DNA of 64,000 bases from Stomoxys calcitrans (Eukaryota; Arthropoda; Insecta; Diptera; Muscidae), in the NCBI RefSeq assembly GCF_963082655.1, contig NC_081553.1:158077441-158141440 (forward strand), given 5' to 3'. The first letter of the stretch is position 1. Each line of letters begins with the position of its first letter. Positions 31,078 through 43,165 of the stretch are shown in pieces. Under the pieces are notes generated by a model. The model did no database searches. It saw only the letters and a list, made by a program, of their open reading frames with translations, and was not told the origin of the DNA. Position numbers and translations under genes: made by a program.

Positions 31078-33200
31078 CGTTGAGTGGAGCGGACATGTTT
31101 TCATTTCGCTCCTCGAAGAAAAACATCGGCATCTCGGAACAAGTACCTATTACGAAAAATTCTAAAGCCTTTCAGGAGTAATGTCAAAGTGGACTCCAAA
31201 GACCCAACAGCTGCGGTCATGGCATCAAACCGTAGGATGTTGTCTGCCCCTCCTGTAGTCGAGCGTAATGCTTCAAGCGCACAACCAGTCATCAGACTTA
31301 CAATTGAGGAAGAGACTGATAAACCAGGAAGACACGCAGTATGCCCCCAGCCTTTAGGTAAAGGATTCAGACAGTGTCAGTGAATTGAGAGATGAGGACA
31401 GCGGGGCATCAAGAAGGAAATAGAGGAGTACGAACCGGCAGCGCAATCGGCCAAATTGCAATATGCTGGAAGCGATAGAATTGACATTCTAGGCACTTTT
31501 ACGGAAGCTGGAAAGAGACAGAGGGGGCATATCACCGCTGCGCTTTGCGTCAGCAGAATGTATTGATACCATCAAAAAGCTCGTTGGAAGTATCCACACT
31601 TCCTGGGGGCGCAAAGCTCGCCCTAATGAAAAAGATGGATATCGCGCATCTCACAAAGGCGACGGTCTTTATCAAAAGTGACGGCGACGAATTCGCAACG
31701 GAAAGCATTATGGAAGTCTTAAACAGGCAAAACCAAGATTTGGTTGTGGGGAAATGTGTTGTCTTTCACAGGGAGTAGAAGGAGGAATGAACTCTCCTTG
31801 TGGTGGGCGTTGATCCTCCGTGACAAGTTTGGCTAAGATTAAAGGTCTGGTACACTACGTGTTAAAGGCTGTCTTTTTCAAGATTGGGAAGACTATGCTT
31901 ATCATTAATCCTCATATTGAGACATCATGTCGTGCAGTGGCAGGTAACTCAATACCACCTATCACACAGGGGACTGACGACGAGACTATCGCCGACTCTC
32001 CCAATAATGGGAAGACCAGGGCGAAGATCCTAATATAAAACCATCAGGCTGTGCAGGGGCGAGAGACCCAACACAGTCTAACGAACAGGGACACAAAGAT
32101 TGAACCATCACCGACTCTCACAAGATTTGGAAGACTACGATTGGAAAAGATAATAATATTGGAACATCAGGCAGTGCAGGGACGGAAAACCCGGAACAAA
32201 GTTTTAGGACTGAACCATACCAACTACCAATTATTCTATGCAAACACTGGTACTCGCAAAGGACCTGCGATATTTCTCGTAAAAATTTAAATTATATATT
32301 TTCCCCACAGATGTCAACGTCGTCACTATATCTGTCTTTCGGCTCTCCGGCTGGTGAGGAAAGCAAAACAGACATGAAATGAGGTACTAATAGGGTGCGA
32401 TGCGAACTTTCACCCCATTTCGTGGGGTAGTACCAACATAAATAAGTGGGGCCAAGACCTGGCGGAATTCTTGAATACTATCGATAACACTTAATATCGG
32501 TAACATCGCTACCTTTGTTAATAGGATTATAGAGGAGGTTTTAAATGTGACAATATGTTCAGAAGATCTAGTCGATGAGGTTCAGGATGGAATGATTTCC
32601 ATGGAGCATTGGTTTTCAGACCATCGCTACATTAGGTTTAGAACAGCACGCCCAGCGCCGAATCCGATAAGCTTAGGTAATAAGTTGAAAATTAATTGCA
32701 CAACATTTAGAAGACTACTATCCGCATCGTTTGGGTGCCGGAGTAAGGGGGAATGTAAGAGCAGAAGATTTGGCAGTGAAGGCCAGAAGATCGCCGTCAA
32801 TAAACTTTGTTAACCCGAAGCCTTTCGGGTCGACGCAGTACGAGTTGAGGGCGTGGCAGACGAATGTGCATGTAACGCTGTGGAACAGCGAAGCGGTATT
32901 ATGAACTACGAACTCACTTATACAAAATCGACGCGGGCAGTGATACCATGTGGCATGTGGGGAGGATTGAAGCATCCTTTGTAATTGTCCAGCTTCTGGG
33001 CCTACAGACACCGGCACTAAGGTGAGAGCACAACACCGGACATGAATCAATTTAGGAGCGTGGTATGGAAAACAATTTGGGACTTTGTAATTAGCACGGA
33101 ATTCCTGACTTGGGTTTTCTTTTTCGAGGTTACTTTTCAGAATTTAGAGCGCACAACAAGCCGATTACTGGCTTAGGTATATGTCCACAGTGGCATACAT
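31078..33200 (+). pseudogene. RNase H-bearing non-LTR retrotransposon (family L1A), internally deleted
   Basis: The 5' end CGTTGAGTGGAGCGGACATG is at about 31078. 31190-31990 carries ORF1 remnants (KDPTAAVMASNRRMLSAPPV). From 32200 a short endonuclease piece appears (NHTNYQLFYANTG), then the EN end near 32560 (VDEVQDGMISMEHWFSDHRY, IRFRTARPAPNP). The RT is deleted; 32730-33190 is the RNase H end (AVKARRSPSINFVNPKPFGS-type) and downstream part. The 3' end near 33190 abuts the next Helentron-like copy. Confidence 0.65.
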
Positions 33201-33214
33201 AGTGGATTTGCAAA

Positions 33215-34859
33215 ATTAACAAGTAAAAGCGTGCTAAGTTCGGCCGGGCCGAATCTTCTATACCCTCCACCATGGATCGCATTTGTCGAGTTGTTTTCCC
33301 GGCATCTCTTCTTAGGCTAAAAAGGATATAAGAAAAGAGTTGCTCTGCTATTAAAACGATATCAAGATATGGTCCGGTTCGGACCATAATTAAATTATAT
33401 GTTGGAGACCTGTGTAAAATTTCAGCCAATTCGTATAAGAATTGCGCCCATTGGGGCTCACGAAGTAAAATAGAGAGAACGATTTATATGGGATCTGTAT
33501 CGGGCTATAGACCGATTCAGAACATAATAAACACGTTTGTTGATGGTCATGAGAGGATCCGTCGTACAAAATTTCAGACATATCGGATAATAATTGCGAC
33601 CTCTAGGGGTCAAGAAGTCAAGATCCCAGATCGGTTTATATGGCAGCTATATCAGGTTATGAACCGATTTGAACCTTATTTGACACAGTTGTTGAAAGTA
33701 AAAATAAAATACGTCATGCAAAATTTCAGCCAAATCGGATAGGAATTGCGGCCTCTAGAAGCTCAAGAAGTCAAATCCCCAGATCTGTTTATATGACAGC
33801 TATATCAGGTTATGGACCGATTTCAACCATACTTGGCACTGTTGTTGGATATCATGACGAAATACTTTGTGCAAAAACTCATTCAAATCGGATAAGGATT
33901 GTGCCCTCTAGAGTCTCAAGAAGTCAAGACCCAAGATCGGTTTATATGGCAGCTATATCAGGTTATGAACCGATTTAAACCATACTTGGCACAGTTGTTG
34001 TGTATGATAACAAAACACGTCGTGCGAAATTCCATTCCAATCGGATAAGAATTGCGCCCTCTAGAGGCTCAAGAAGTCAAGACCCAAGATCGGTTTATAT
34101 GGCAGCTATATCAGGTTATCATCCGATGAACCATACTTAGCACATTTGTTGGATATCAAAACAAAACACGTCGTGCAAAATTTCATTCTAATCGGATAAG
34201 AATTGCGCACTCTAGAGGCTCAAGAAGTCAAGACCCAAGATCGGTTTATATGGCAGCTATGTCAGGTTATGTACCGATTTGAACCATACTTGGCACAGTT
34301 GTTGGATATCATAACAAAACACGTCGTGCAAAATTTCATTCTGATCGGATAAGAATTGCGTACGCTAGAGGCTCAAGAAGTCAAGACCCAAGATCGGTTT
34401 ATATGGCAGCTATATCAGGTTATGGACCGATTTCAACTATACTTGGCGCAGTTGTTGGATATCATAAGAAAACACGTCGTGCAAAATTTCATTCCAATCG
34501 GATAAGAATTGCGCACTCTAGAGGCTCAAGAAGTCAAGACCCCAGATCGGTTTATATGGCAGCTATATCAAAACCTGGACCGATATGGCCTATTTACAAT
34601 ACCAACCGACCTACACTAATAAGAAGTATTTTTGCAAAATTTCAAGCGGCTAGCTTTACTCCTTCGGAAGTTAGCGTGCTTTCGACAGACAGACGTACGG
34701 ACGGACGGACAGACGGACGGACATGGCTAGATCGACATAAAATGTCGCGACGATCAAGAATATATATACTTTATGGGGTCTCAGACGAATATTTCGAGTA
34801 GTTACAAACAGAATGACGAAATTAGTATACCCCCCATCTTATGGTGGAGGGTATAAAAA
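33215..34859 (+). mobile_element. Helentron/DINE-1-like element, complete ends
   Basis: Left end AGTAAAAGCGTGCTAAGTTC, GGCCGGGCCGAATC and CTATACCCTCCACCATGG; right end ATGGTGGAGGGTATAAAAA at 34841-34859. Between them are about nine units; the AGATCGGTTTATATGGCAGC signature recurs at about 153-bp intervals (for example 34088, 34239, 34392, 34545). The GACGGACGGACAGACGGACG tract and TATATATACTTTATGGGGTC follow the last unit. It is the mirror of the copies at 16503-18132 and 46408-47815. Confidence 0.8.
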
Positions 34860-35212
34860 TATGACATTAATACTAATTTGAATCCTAAAGCCCGTAGCGG
34901 AAGCAGGATACGTTATGTTTAAAAAGATACTGAATAGTTGACGTTATATTGGGTTTGATCTCGTTCGATCTTGCACAAATTAAATATTTTTTTTTCATTA
35001 AATTTCATTTCTTATGATGTATTTTTTTTCTATGTATGTCATGAGAAGGGAGACTTTGTATATAATTGTGGAAGATCTCATAAACAACTATCTTGGAAAA
35101 ATAGAATAAGATCATTACAATTAAAGAGATTGAACTCAACCCAACGCTATTATAATTAATAATAATTGTATAACAAATAAGTTAATACTTACGAATATCC
35201 CATTATACTTAC
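34860..35212. other. intron sequence, no feature seen
   Basis: Flank of the first FnIII exon on its donor side; AT-rich with T tracts. Nothing recognised apart from the donor. Confidence 0.4.
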
Positions 35213-35346
35213 GTTTGTATTTGCGTCAATCAGTTCTAATATAAAGAATTGAGGAAGGCCTCCATTAAATCCGTCTGAACATGTCACAGTAAGTGATGTC
35301 ATTGATATGTTGGTTAAAGTGCAATTATGAACCTGATCTGGTCTTC
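35213..35346 (-). CDS. Side-like exon: first half of FnIII domain
   Basis: The acceptor is TTTTATAG, the first two bases complete Gly (AA-G-RPDQ), and the exon ends AAC|GTAAGT in phase 0. It reads RPDQVHNCTLTNISMTSLTV, TCSDGFNGGLPQFFILELID, ANTN. The P-x2-V-x-N-C start, C-x-D/E-G-F-x-G-G-L-P-Q-x-F motif and strand C of a fibronectin type III domain are visible, as expected directly after Ig5 of a Side protein. A second GTAAGT lies 20 bases further on; using it would break the phase into the next exon, so the first was chosen. Confidence 0.88.
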
Positions 35347-35594
35347 CTATAAAATAAAAATAATGTATTGTTTAACAAAGTTTTAATTACAATTATATTT
35401 TCTAACTTATTTCAATCTAATTTCACTAATAATTGTTCTGTTTTCAATTTTTCTTGAATATGGATTTATGCACCCAGAACAATATGTATGCTAATACCAG
35501 CGAACACTGTCAATGATATAAAATTTAAATAAAGAAAACTATACCAATTATTTGAACTTCTTAACAACAATTGAAGCATTTTCCATATAACATG

Positions 35595-36195
35595 TTAATA
35601 TGCGGGAGTTGTCAATCTCGAACCGGGGCTTGTCAATCTCGATGGTTGATAGAGGGAGAGGGTGATTGTCCACTCCATCTCATTTAAAGAAGTCCTCGCA
35701 AACTCAAGACAGTACTCGACAGACGAGGACAGAGTTGGAACAAGTACGAAAGAAGCGCGAACGGCCCCTGGGTCTGCAGGAAAGGCTTTGGTTCCCAAAA
35801 GGACGCCACAGCCACATCGTAGGAGGGAGAGAGTCGTTAAGCCGGTAAGATTCCATTATATCATCAGTGCAAAGTGGGGGATATGGTTAACGGGGTTCGC
35901 AAAAGGAGGTTATATTAATACACTGAGGAAACTCGCCGGAAGAAACGCCATTCCCTGGGATAGGCCAAAGCTGCACCTGGTGAGGAATATAGATATTCCC
36001 CAGCTACCAAAGGCAACGGCCTTGAACAAAGGATTGGGCAGCAATTTCTCCACGAAGCGAGGTAGTGGAGAAACGAAGTTCTTGCACTGGGAGGGGAAAG
36101 ACAAAGGATCTTTTCTGGTGGCGGACCTTGACTGTCTAAACAGTAAAGGCATGGCGTTCTACGCGTCTAAGGCTGTCTATTTCAAAATAGTTAAT
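35595..36195 (+). pseudogene. LINE ORF1 fragment (family L1A relative)
   Basis: The frame at 35662-36228 is open for 188 codons and reads VGTSTKEARTAPGSAGKALV, PKRTPQPHRRRERVVKPVRF, then YINTLRKLAGRNAIPWDRPK, LHLVRNIDIPQLPKATALNK. The order (basic Pro-rich part, a lost central part, then a conserved C-terminal domain) matches ORF1 of the L1A copies at 31190-31780. The junction near 35850-35890 suggests an internal deletion. It ends in intron sequence without RT. Confidence 0.5.
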
Positions 36196-36199
36196 ATAA

Positions 36200-37275
36200 T
36201 TAAAGTTAATTTAACACAATTTAGCTAACATACATTGTCTATATTATTTTATATTGTACATTTCAAATATTTTATTAAATTGGACCAGTCATCTTCATCT
36301 TGGCCATATAGGATTGATATCTGAACTCGTTCAGAACGGGACGGCGTCCAACAAAATATTGATAAGTTTCATATTCATGTAGATTACACATTTTATATAA
36401 TTTGTCATGCTCCTCTGTACCCTACTTATTATAACTGAGTTCGAATAAACCAGCTCGACGTTTGAATATCCATGTAATTTTGTCGGTGTTTATGGGGTCT
36501 TATAGGTAGATTTCTCCTCTAGTATGATCCAGAAAGTTATACAATTTAGTTGAACTTTGAAGTTTTTGTTGCAGTCCCGCATCTAAAATAGACGGTTTCA
36601 TATTGAAAATTAGATCAGAACAGAAATAATGAATAGAGATACCTTAATAATTCTTTTTGAATTTTGCAAATAAAAGTCTTAAAGAAACCAAAAAAATTCT
36701 GCCCGATATTTCTTTCAAATACCTCCAAAATACACATTTCGGGCAAACATATGTTGAAAACGGCGTTTTTTAGTAAATTTTCTGTGGTGACTACATATAT
36801 TTGCATGTGTTTAGCGGACATATGAAGTAAAAAAAAAATAAGCTCGAAAGAGGATCTGGGCTTTGCTTTTAGAGACCACGTGCGGTTTTCCAATTTAAAA
36901 AAAATGCTTATCTTGAAGTACATATTGCATCATTTAAGTTGAAATATCTTATTTAAACTTCACTTAAAAGGCATCTACAATAGGTCCTCCTTACAAAAGA
37001 TAAAGTTAAAGTATTTAAGAAACTATTTTTCAATAAAGACTAATGACTCAATGAAAATACATTTTGAAGATGTATTTGGCAGCCCAAACAATGCCAAGGT
37101 GACCAAATTTAGGGGCCTGCCAGAGGCGCCCGGACCACCTTAGACCTTGCTCATGATCTCTATAACACCTCAGCTCTAACCATTTATCTCCAGTTATCTC
37201 TATCTATTCTTAAATGGCTTATTTTTTATTAGTTTTTTGATTCTCTCCCACTGTGCGTTGGTCGATGACTAAGGA
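36200..37275. other. intron sequence, no feature seen
   Basis: AT-rich. The minus frame 36923-36615 has no family likeness. 37099-37145 is the small dispersed repeat shared with 24480-24545. Confidence 0.4.
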
Positions 37276-37279
37276 ATAA

Positions 37280-37510
37280 GAGCAGAGATGGCTTTTGATG
37301 CAGAAGCATTTTCCACACGATACAACGGAACATATGGAGACACAGTCGTTACTACAGAAGGACCCGGGCAACCTGGCGCCCCAATCTGGCTGCTATATTA
37401 ACAGCGTGCTTGGGACCTTTATAAAGAAGCCTTGCAAGACAAGCTATGAGACACCAAATTCATATACACCTAAAAGCCTTACGTCACTTCTACTCAAAAA
37501 CATGTAGCCA
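37280..37510 (+). pseudogene. LINE RT-upstream fragment (family L1A)
   Basis: The frame around 37295-37505 reads MQKHFPHDTTEHMETQSLLQ and, after an internal deletion, KKPCKTSYETPNSYTPKSLT, SLLLKNM. The same segments occur at 41770-42050 and 56260-56580, where they precede the RT of L1A (ETHFPHDTTGLTDTPESGN and KASYATPKAYKPISLTSFLL). Confidence 0.6.
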
Positions 37511-37529
37511 GGGCACTGGAGCCTCCAGA

Positions 37530-38035
37530 ATTGTCGATTTTGGAGTGAAGATCAGCCAGAAGCATTGCAAGAGCTACCAATGCATCCGGAAAAAGTCATA
37601 ATTTGGTTTGGTTATGGGCTGGTGGCATCATTGAACCGTACTTCTTCAAAGATAATGCGAATCGTAACGTAACTGTGAGAGGTGAGCGCTACCGTGAGAT
37701 GACATCCAACTTTTCTTTGCCCAAAATACAAGAGCTTGACTTGCATGACATGCGGTTTCAACTAGACTGTGCCTCATGCCGCACAGCACGCGCAACAATG
37801 GACTATTGAAAGGCCAGTTCGGTGAACTTTTTATTTCACTTTTGGGAACGGTCAATTGGTTGTCCAGATCGTGCGATTTGTCGCCTTTTGACTATTTTTG
37901 TGGGGCTATGTTAAAGCTCATGTCTATACAGAGAAACCCGCTTCAATTGACGCATTGGAAGACAATATTGAAACATTTACTCGTGAGATGTTGGAAAGAG
38001 TATGACAAAATTGGACTAAGCGGATTAACCATTTG
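37530..38035 (+). pseudogene. Tc1/mariner-superfamily transposase remnant
   Basis: Frames 37603-37809 and 37776-38036 read WLWAGGIIEPYFFKDNANRN, VTVRGERYREMTSNFSLPKI, QELDLHDMRFQLDCASCRTA, RATMDY, then KGQFGELFISLLGTVNWLSR, SCDLSPFDYFCG. These match the catalytic half of insect mariner-type transposases with G-I-I-G-P-Y-F-F and D-G-A-x-C-H-T-A-R-x-T; here the catalytic Asp-Gly is changed to Asp-Cys and frames are shifted. Confidence 0.6.
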
Positions 38036-38049
38036 AGGAGCAGCATGTG

Positions 38050-38940
38050 TTTTTCTGAATTTTATGTGTTTTCTTGTTTGAAAAACTTTCTTATAGCTCT
38101 TACAAAAATCACCCTTTTTGTTACGACATTTTTTCTAAAGGCACAATTTCAATAAAATATTGTCAAAAGGCAAAATGTTTCTCAGGCCCGGGCATCCTCG
38201 AAATTATTTTTTCTAAAAAAAAGAATTCGATAAATTTCAACACATAGGGTTGGCTCCAGGTCATTTGACATCAATTATTTATTTATTCATCTACTGAGAA
38301 AAAATTAGTGGACAATGAAAGGAAAAAGTTTACAACTGCAATAACGTAGAAATCTCTTCGTATTTCTGATTTTTAGTTCTACCACCTTTTCTTATTTTAT
38401 CTCCAACAAATTAGGAAAACTTTAGGACTCATAATAACATGATGAAAATTATAGCCATATACGGCAATAGTTGGATGCAATTTTTACCGAACATCTTTTC
38501 CAACAAAAACGGATTTTCGATCGATTTTAAAAAAATTTCGGAGAAGAAATTTGCGACATCATTTAAGCAGAACTAAGATGGCTCGTCGTGAAAATAGGTC
38601 AATTATTTTGGAATATTTATGATATATAGTTGCTTAATTTTTCAATTTGTATGCGTAAATTTTTATTGGCTACAAAAGTCATTTAAGACCGATTGACCGA
38701 CACAAACAATAGCCTGTAGAAATCATAAAACTAGTTTGAGAGCAAATTGAAATTAGCGCAAAAGAGAAACATTCATCAAAATACTGAAGCTGATTTCCCA
38801 AAAGTTTTTTGGCAAGCAGTACAAAATTCAGCTTTGACTTCAATCAAATGTCACCGCCGATGGGTCAATTCCTGCAGCCAGTAGCGACCACAATTTTCAA
38901 TAAAAAGTTTAAGGGATCTTAACCGATTTCGCAGTAACAG
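38050..38940. other. intron sequence, no feature seen
   Basis: AT-rich stretch; 38640-38760 contains an inverted match to 27590-27660. Otherwise nothing recognised. Confidence 0.4.
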
Positions 38941-39600
38941 AAGAATTTTGACAATTTTGAAAAAATGTGGGATGGCCTTCCCCCACCAAAATAAAATCCT
39001 GGTTACGTCTCTGCATGTAGCGTATAGTGGATTCCATGATAAAGAGGAGCAGCACGCCTATGTGAATGGAAGTCGGTGGAGACGGCCCGTGGCTTGGAAT
39101 CCTTCGATGGCAATGCATACCGCTTTGGCGGAGACAAAGATTGGTCAATTTGAGGCCCAAGTTTCCTTAACGGAACGATTTCGATACCCGGGAAGATCAA
39201 ATCTTCGGGAGAGGTCTAGGATAGAATCCCTGGAAAGCCCATTTGATCTACAGGAGCGTGATAAAACAAATACTAACTTACGCCTCTGTAGTTTGACGAT
39301 TGGCGTTCGAGGAAAGTGCCAGACCGTAATACGGTTCTGCGGACGGATATCTTCGCCATCACAGAATGAACGGGTTATACGTTTTTAATTCGAAGGTCAT
39401 CTGGGCTATAACAACCAGGACGATAAGGTCACGAACAGTATTGGAGTGTAAAAAGGAGATTAAGGGTGCGTAAGGCATGTGGAGGAGATGATGGGACGTT
39501 GGATACTTTCTTATATTAATGTCTGGTTTTCGCAGTAAACAAACTTCGGTTCTTGGATGCGGATACGATTCCATTCTTGAAAAGATTAGGGGCATATAAA
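38940..39600 (+). pseudogene. degenerate LINE 3' fragment (family L1A relative)
   Basis: The frame from 39120 reads ALAETKIGQFEAQVSLTERF, RYPGRSNLRER, comparable with TKVGQFDAPRFLNKMISISD in the copy at 42460, and 39240-39300 keeps the LQERDKTNTNLRLCS equivalent of 'LQERD-PILTYAS'. Later sequence near 39440-39500 matches the RNase H-side text. Heavily decayed. Confidence 0.45.
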
Positions 39601-39671
39601 GGAAACAATTTATCCTCTTTGCATATCAATACTTTTGAACTTCTTGTTCATAATGTTTAAAGAAATATTTA

Positions 39672-39907
39672 TTGGTTGCCCAAAAAGTAATTGCAGATTT
39701 TTCATATAGTCGGTGTTGACAAATTTTGTCACAGCTTGTGACTCTGTAATTGCATTCTTTCTTCGGTCAGTTATCAGCTGTTACTTTTAGCTTGCTTTAG
39801 AAAAAAAGTGTAAAAAAAGTTTATTTGATTAAAGTTCATTCTAAGTATTATTAAAAATGCATTTACTTTCTTTTAAAAAATCCGCAATTACTTTTTGGGC
39901 AACCCAA
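39672..39907 (+). mobile_element. mariner-derived MITE with TA target duplication
   Basis: The ends TTGGTTGCCC (39672) and GGGCAACCCAA (to 39907) are inverted and flanked by TA. The interior equals the fused terminal regions of the mariner at 12941-13483 with all coding sequence removed. It is about 85 bp from the Ig5 exon donor. Confidence 0.8.
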
Positions 39908-39991
39908 TATTTTTAAAAAGTCACTTGGGGGTGCAGCGAACACTCCAGGCAGCTGGTATTTCATAAAATGAAAGCTTTATATTTTACGTAC

Positions 39992-40114
39992 CTGCTGCAA
40001 TAATATGAAATACGCATGGTATTCTCTGCTTTCCTATTTTATTCGCGGCTGTACATAGAAGTGTTCCATAATCCAGTTCTGTTACTGGCGTATAAGTCAC
40101 CGTTGAAGACGTGC
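39992..40114 (-). CDS. Side-like exon: second half of Ig domain (Ig5)
   Basis: The acceptor is TTTTTTCAG, the exon starts with two bases completing Gly (SRM-G-TSS), and it ends GCAGCAG|GTACGT in phase 1. It reads TSSTVTYTPVTELDYGTLLC, TAANKIGKQRIPCVFHIIAA. The D-Y-G-T-L-x-C-x-A-x-N-x-I-G motif is the strand F/G part of the Ig fold, and PCVFHIIAAG is the usual link to the FnIII domain in Side proteins. A TA-flanked mariner MITE (39672-39907) lies only about 85 bp downstream of this exon in the intron. Confidence 0.9.
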
Positions 40115-40260
40115 CTGAAAAAATACAAATTATTATTAATTTTTTTAACACACCATGGGGCGGATTAATATCCGCGCTCTCTTCTAAAACTAACCTAACC
40201 TGCATCCAATCCTGCTAAATAGGTCTTTGTTTAAATTGGTGACTTTTAAATTAGCTTTGC

Positions 40261-40665
40261 TTAAGGCACTGTCACACTGCATGTTTTTGTCTTATGACAC
40301 CATGTCATAAGGTATTTCATAATGTAGTATGTCAAAATTGCCAATTTACATACGATTCATCATTTTTGCTATCACACTAGTATGCTATTTTTGTATGGCA
40401 TAACCTAAAAATGTCAGCTAAAGCTTATTTTTTATGGCTGCAAATTGTTTAAGTCCTGAGAATGCTGTTTAAATCATAAAGTTGTGAAAACAATTTAATT
40501 TGAGGTTGCTTACATTCAACTGACAACAGCTGATTTTCTCATGTTTTAGTCAGAAGGAATACAGCACCGCTCTAATCGAAAAATAACAGTGCTATTTTGT
40601 GCAACTTTACCCGAAGCAAATTTTGACATGTCATGAGACAAGAGATGTAGTGTGATGGCACCTGT
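40261..40665. mobile_element. MITE (family M1), second copy
   Basis: The left end TTAAGGCACTGTCACACTGC and right end TGTAGTGTGATGGCACCT are inverted. The interior shares CAATTTACATACGATTCATC, ATTTTTGCTATCACACTAGT and CATAACCTAAAAATG with the copies at 6865-7331 and 62303-62905. The LINE at 40680 follows at once. Confidence 0.7.
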
Positions 40666-40679
40666 ACATTTTCTTTTCA

Positions 40680-43165
40680 GCAAAGAGGGAGAGTAACTGG
40701 ACCCGACGATGGAACCATCAACGTCTTTCTCAAGTTTAGGAAGACTAGGATGCATAAAGATCCTAATGCAAAACATCAGGCAGTGCAGTATCGGAAAACT
40801 CAATGCTGTCTTACAAATAGGGAGCGGCCGATAAGACCACCACCTACTCCCAAGAAGCCCGTCTAATGGAAGACCAATAATTGAGGTCATCCAGATATAT
40901 CTCCACCTGAGCGAGACAGCTACTCAAGCTCTAATGCAGAAAATCAGCAATGGCAATATTCATATTGCCTTAATTCAGCAACCATGGACGACTCGGAATA
41001 AAGTTTCTGGACTGAACCATATCAACTACCAATTATTCTATGCTAACACTGGTACTCGGCGGAAGACCTGCAATATTTGTCATAAAAAGTTAATTATATA
41101 TTCCTCAGAGTTGTCAAGGTCGGACGCATCAGTGATGAGACAGGGAGGCGGTGGAGCGTACCTGGCATCACTTTATCTGCCTCCGACACCGTTATCCACG
41201 TCGGAGCTGCAACGGTTGTAGAGGAAAGCAAAACAGATTTGAAATGAGATACTAATACGGCGGGGCCAAGCCCTGGAAGAATTCATGAATACTAACGACC
41301 TGATAACGCTTATTATTGGTAACACCGCTACCTTTGTTAATAGGATTAGACAAGAGGAAAATCCGGTCGATGAGGTTCAGCATTGGAGGGTCTCGAAAAA
41401 GCCCTCTTCTCTGATCATCGCTACATTAGGTTTAGAATAGCACGGCTAGTGCCAAATCCTATAAGTTTCCGATGAGGTGAAAATCAACTGTCCAAAATTC
41501 GGAAGACTGATGAGAAAGAGACTTGGGCAAGATAATTTAGATTGTCCAAACATAAAAGACATTGTTCTTTCGAAGATAGTTGTCTTCTTCGAGAAAGGAA
41601 ATCAGCCCAAGAAAAACCCTGGATGACGGAAGAGATTCGTAACATTGGGAAAGAGGTCAGCAGACTTTACAAAAGTTTCTCTTAAAAACCCATGTCCAAA
41701 CTGAAACGTTAGTAGACGACATTGGAGGGAGAGCAGAGACAACGGAGTATATGTTAAGGCTTTTGATGAAAACGCATTTTCCACAGGATACGACGGAACT
41801 CGCGGAGATACCGTAGTCTTGGAATAACGAGGTTGATCAAAGGAATATTTCCCGCGTTACTACAAAAGGAGGCCGACTATCTGGCACCTCAACTGACCAC
41901 TATTTTCACAGCGTACCTAAAACTTGCATATGCTCCGAAAGCCTGGCAGGAGGCAGGGGTGGTATTTATACCCAAGCCCGGTAAAGCAAGTTATGCGACA
42001 CCAAAGGCCTACAAACCTATAAGCCTTACGTCTTTTCTTCTCAAAATCATGGTAAGTATTGTGGGTACCATTGTTGTGCATAAAATAGAAGAATCCTTCG
42101 ATGCCAAGACGTACACATTTGCAGTTTGCATTGACATTAAGAGGGTGTTTAACAATGTGCGGACCGACACATTGATCCAATCATTAGATCAGTACCGGGC
42201 GGACCGGGTCCTTAGAGACTGGTTAAACCATATGCTTAGGAACAGGTGTATCAACTGTGGGTGCCATGACATAAGTATAAGGGAGAAAGTGGCACAGGGC
42301 ATGCCACTCCTATGGGTGACCACGATAGATAACGCATTACGGATGCTGACTGAGGAGGGATTTGAACCTGTCTGCTATGCCGAATATGGCATAGGACTGG
42401 GCTGGATCCAGAGGTCTCAATGTTAACCCTGTTAACCAATGTTATGCCTGTTCACGAGGAAGACGAAGGTGGGCCAATTTGACGCTCCGCGTTTCCTCAA
42501 TAAAATGATTTCGATATCTGACAAGGTCAAATACTTAGGAGTGATCTTGGACAGGAAACTGAATTGAAAATGTCACATTCAGGAGCATACAGAGTAGGCT
42601 CGCTGATGTTGGGCACTATGTAGACGAAATAGGGCCTGAATCCGAGGATAGTCCACACGCTCTACAGGAGCGTGATTAGACCAATACTTACTTACGCCTC
42701 AGTAGTTTGGTGGACTACTATAGTGAAAAAGTGTAGTATAAGGACTATACAACAGGTTCCGAGAACATTTGGTTGAATGTTGGACATCTTTACAGTACAG
42801 TAAAATGGCTATAAGGGCAATAACTACCTGTTCGGTAAGGTCACGAGTAATCTTGCAGTGTAAGAAAGAGGTTAACGCACAATCCGCATCGTTTGAATGC
42901 CGGGCCATAATGGAGTAAGGGGAAATGGAAAGGCAGACGATTTGGCGGTGAAGACCAAAGGACTGCCGTCAATAAACTTGGTTAACCCGAAGCCTTTCGG
43001 GCCGACGCAGTCCGAGTTAAGGGCGAGATCAACGAATGTGCATCTAACAAAATTTTCTTTTTCGAGGTTAGTTTTTAGAGGGCACAACAAGCCCATTACT
43101 GGCTTAGGTGTATGTCCATAGTGGCATGGGGTGGATTAATATCCGCACCCTCTTTTTAACCTTAC
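40680..43165 (+). pseudogene. RNase H-bearing non-LTR retrotransposon (family L1A), 5'-truncated and mutated
   Basis: The frame 41833-42426 (197 codons) covers the RT: YLAPQLTTIFTAYLKLAYAP, KAWQEAGVVFIPKPGKASYA, TPKAYKPISLTSFLLK, then TFAVCIDIKRVFNNVRTDTL (motif A), LLWVTTIDNALRMLTEEGFE, PVCYAEYGIGLG, where the expected YADD is YAEY. Upstream 41640-41780 matches the RT N-terminus; 42890-43060 holds RNase H text (GHNGVRGNGKADDLAVKTKG, LPSINLVNPKPFGPTQSELR). The 3' end is TTAACCTTACCTAACCTAA at about 43165. Lost catalytic Asps and frameshifts make it inactive. Confidence 0.75.

Noticed and set aside
33793..34801. Open frames of 60-130 codons such as MAAISGYGPISTILG in the tandem arrays
   Set aside because: They are reading frames of the 153-bp repeat units, present in every array in several frames; not genes.
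35187..35192. Second GTAAGT as donor for the FnIII exon
   Set aside because: It would add 20 bases and break the phase 0 junction with the next exon.
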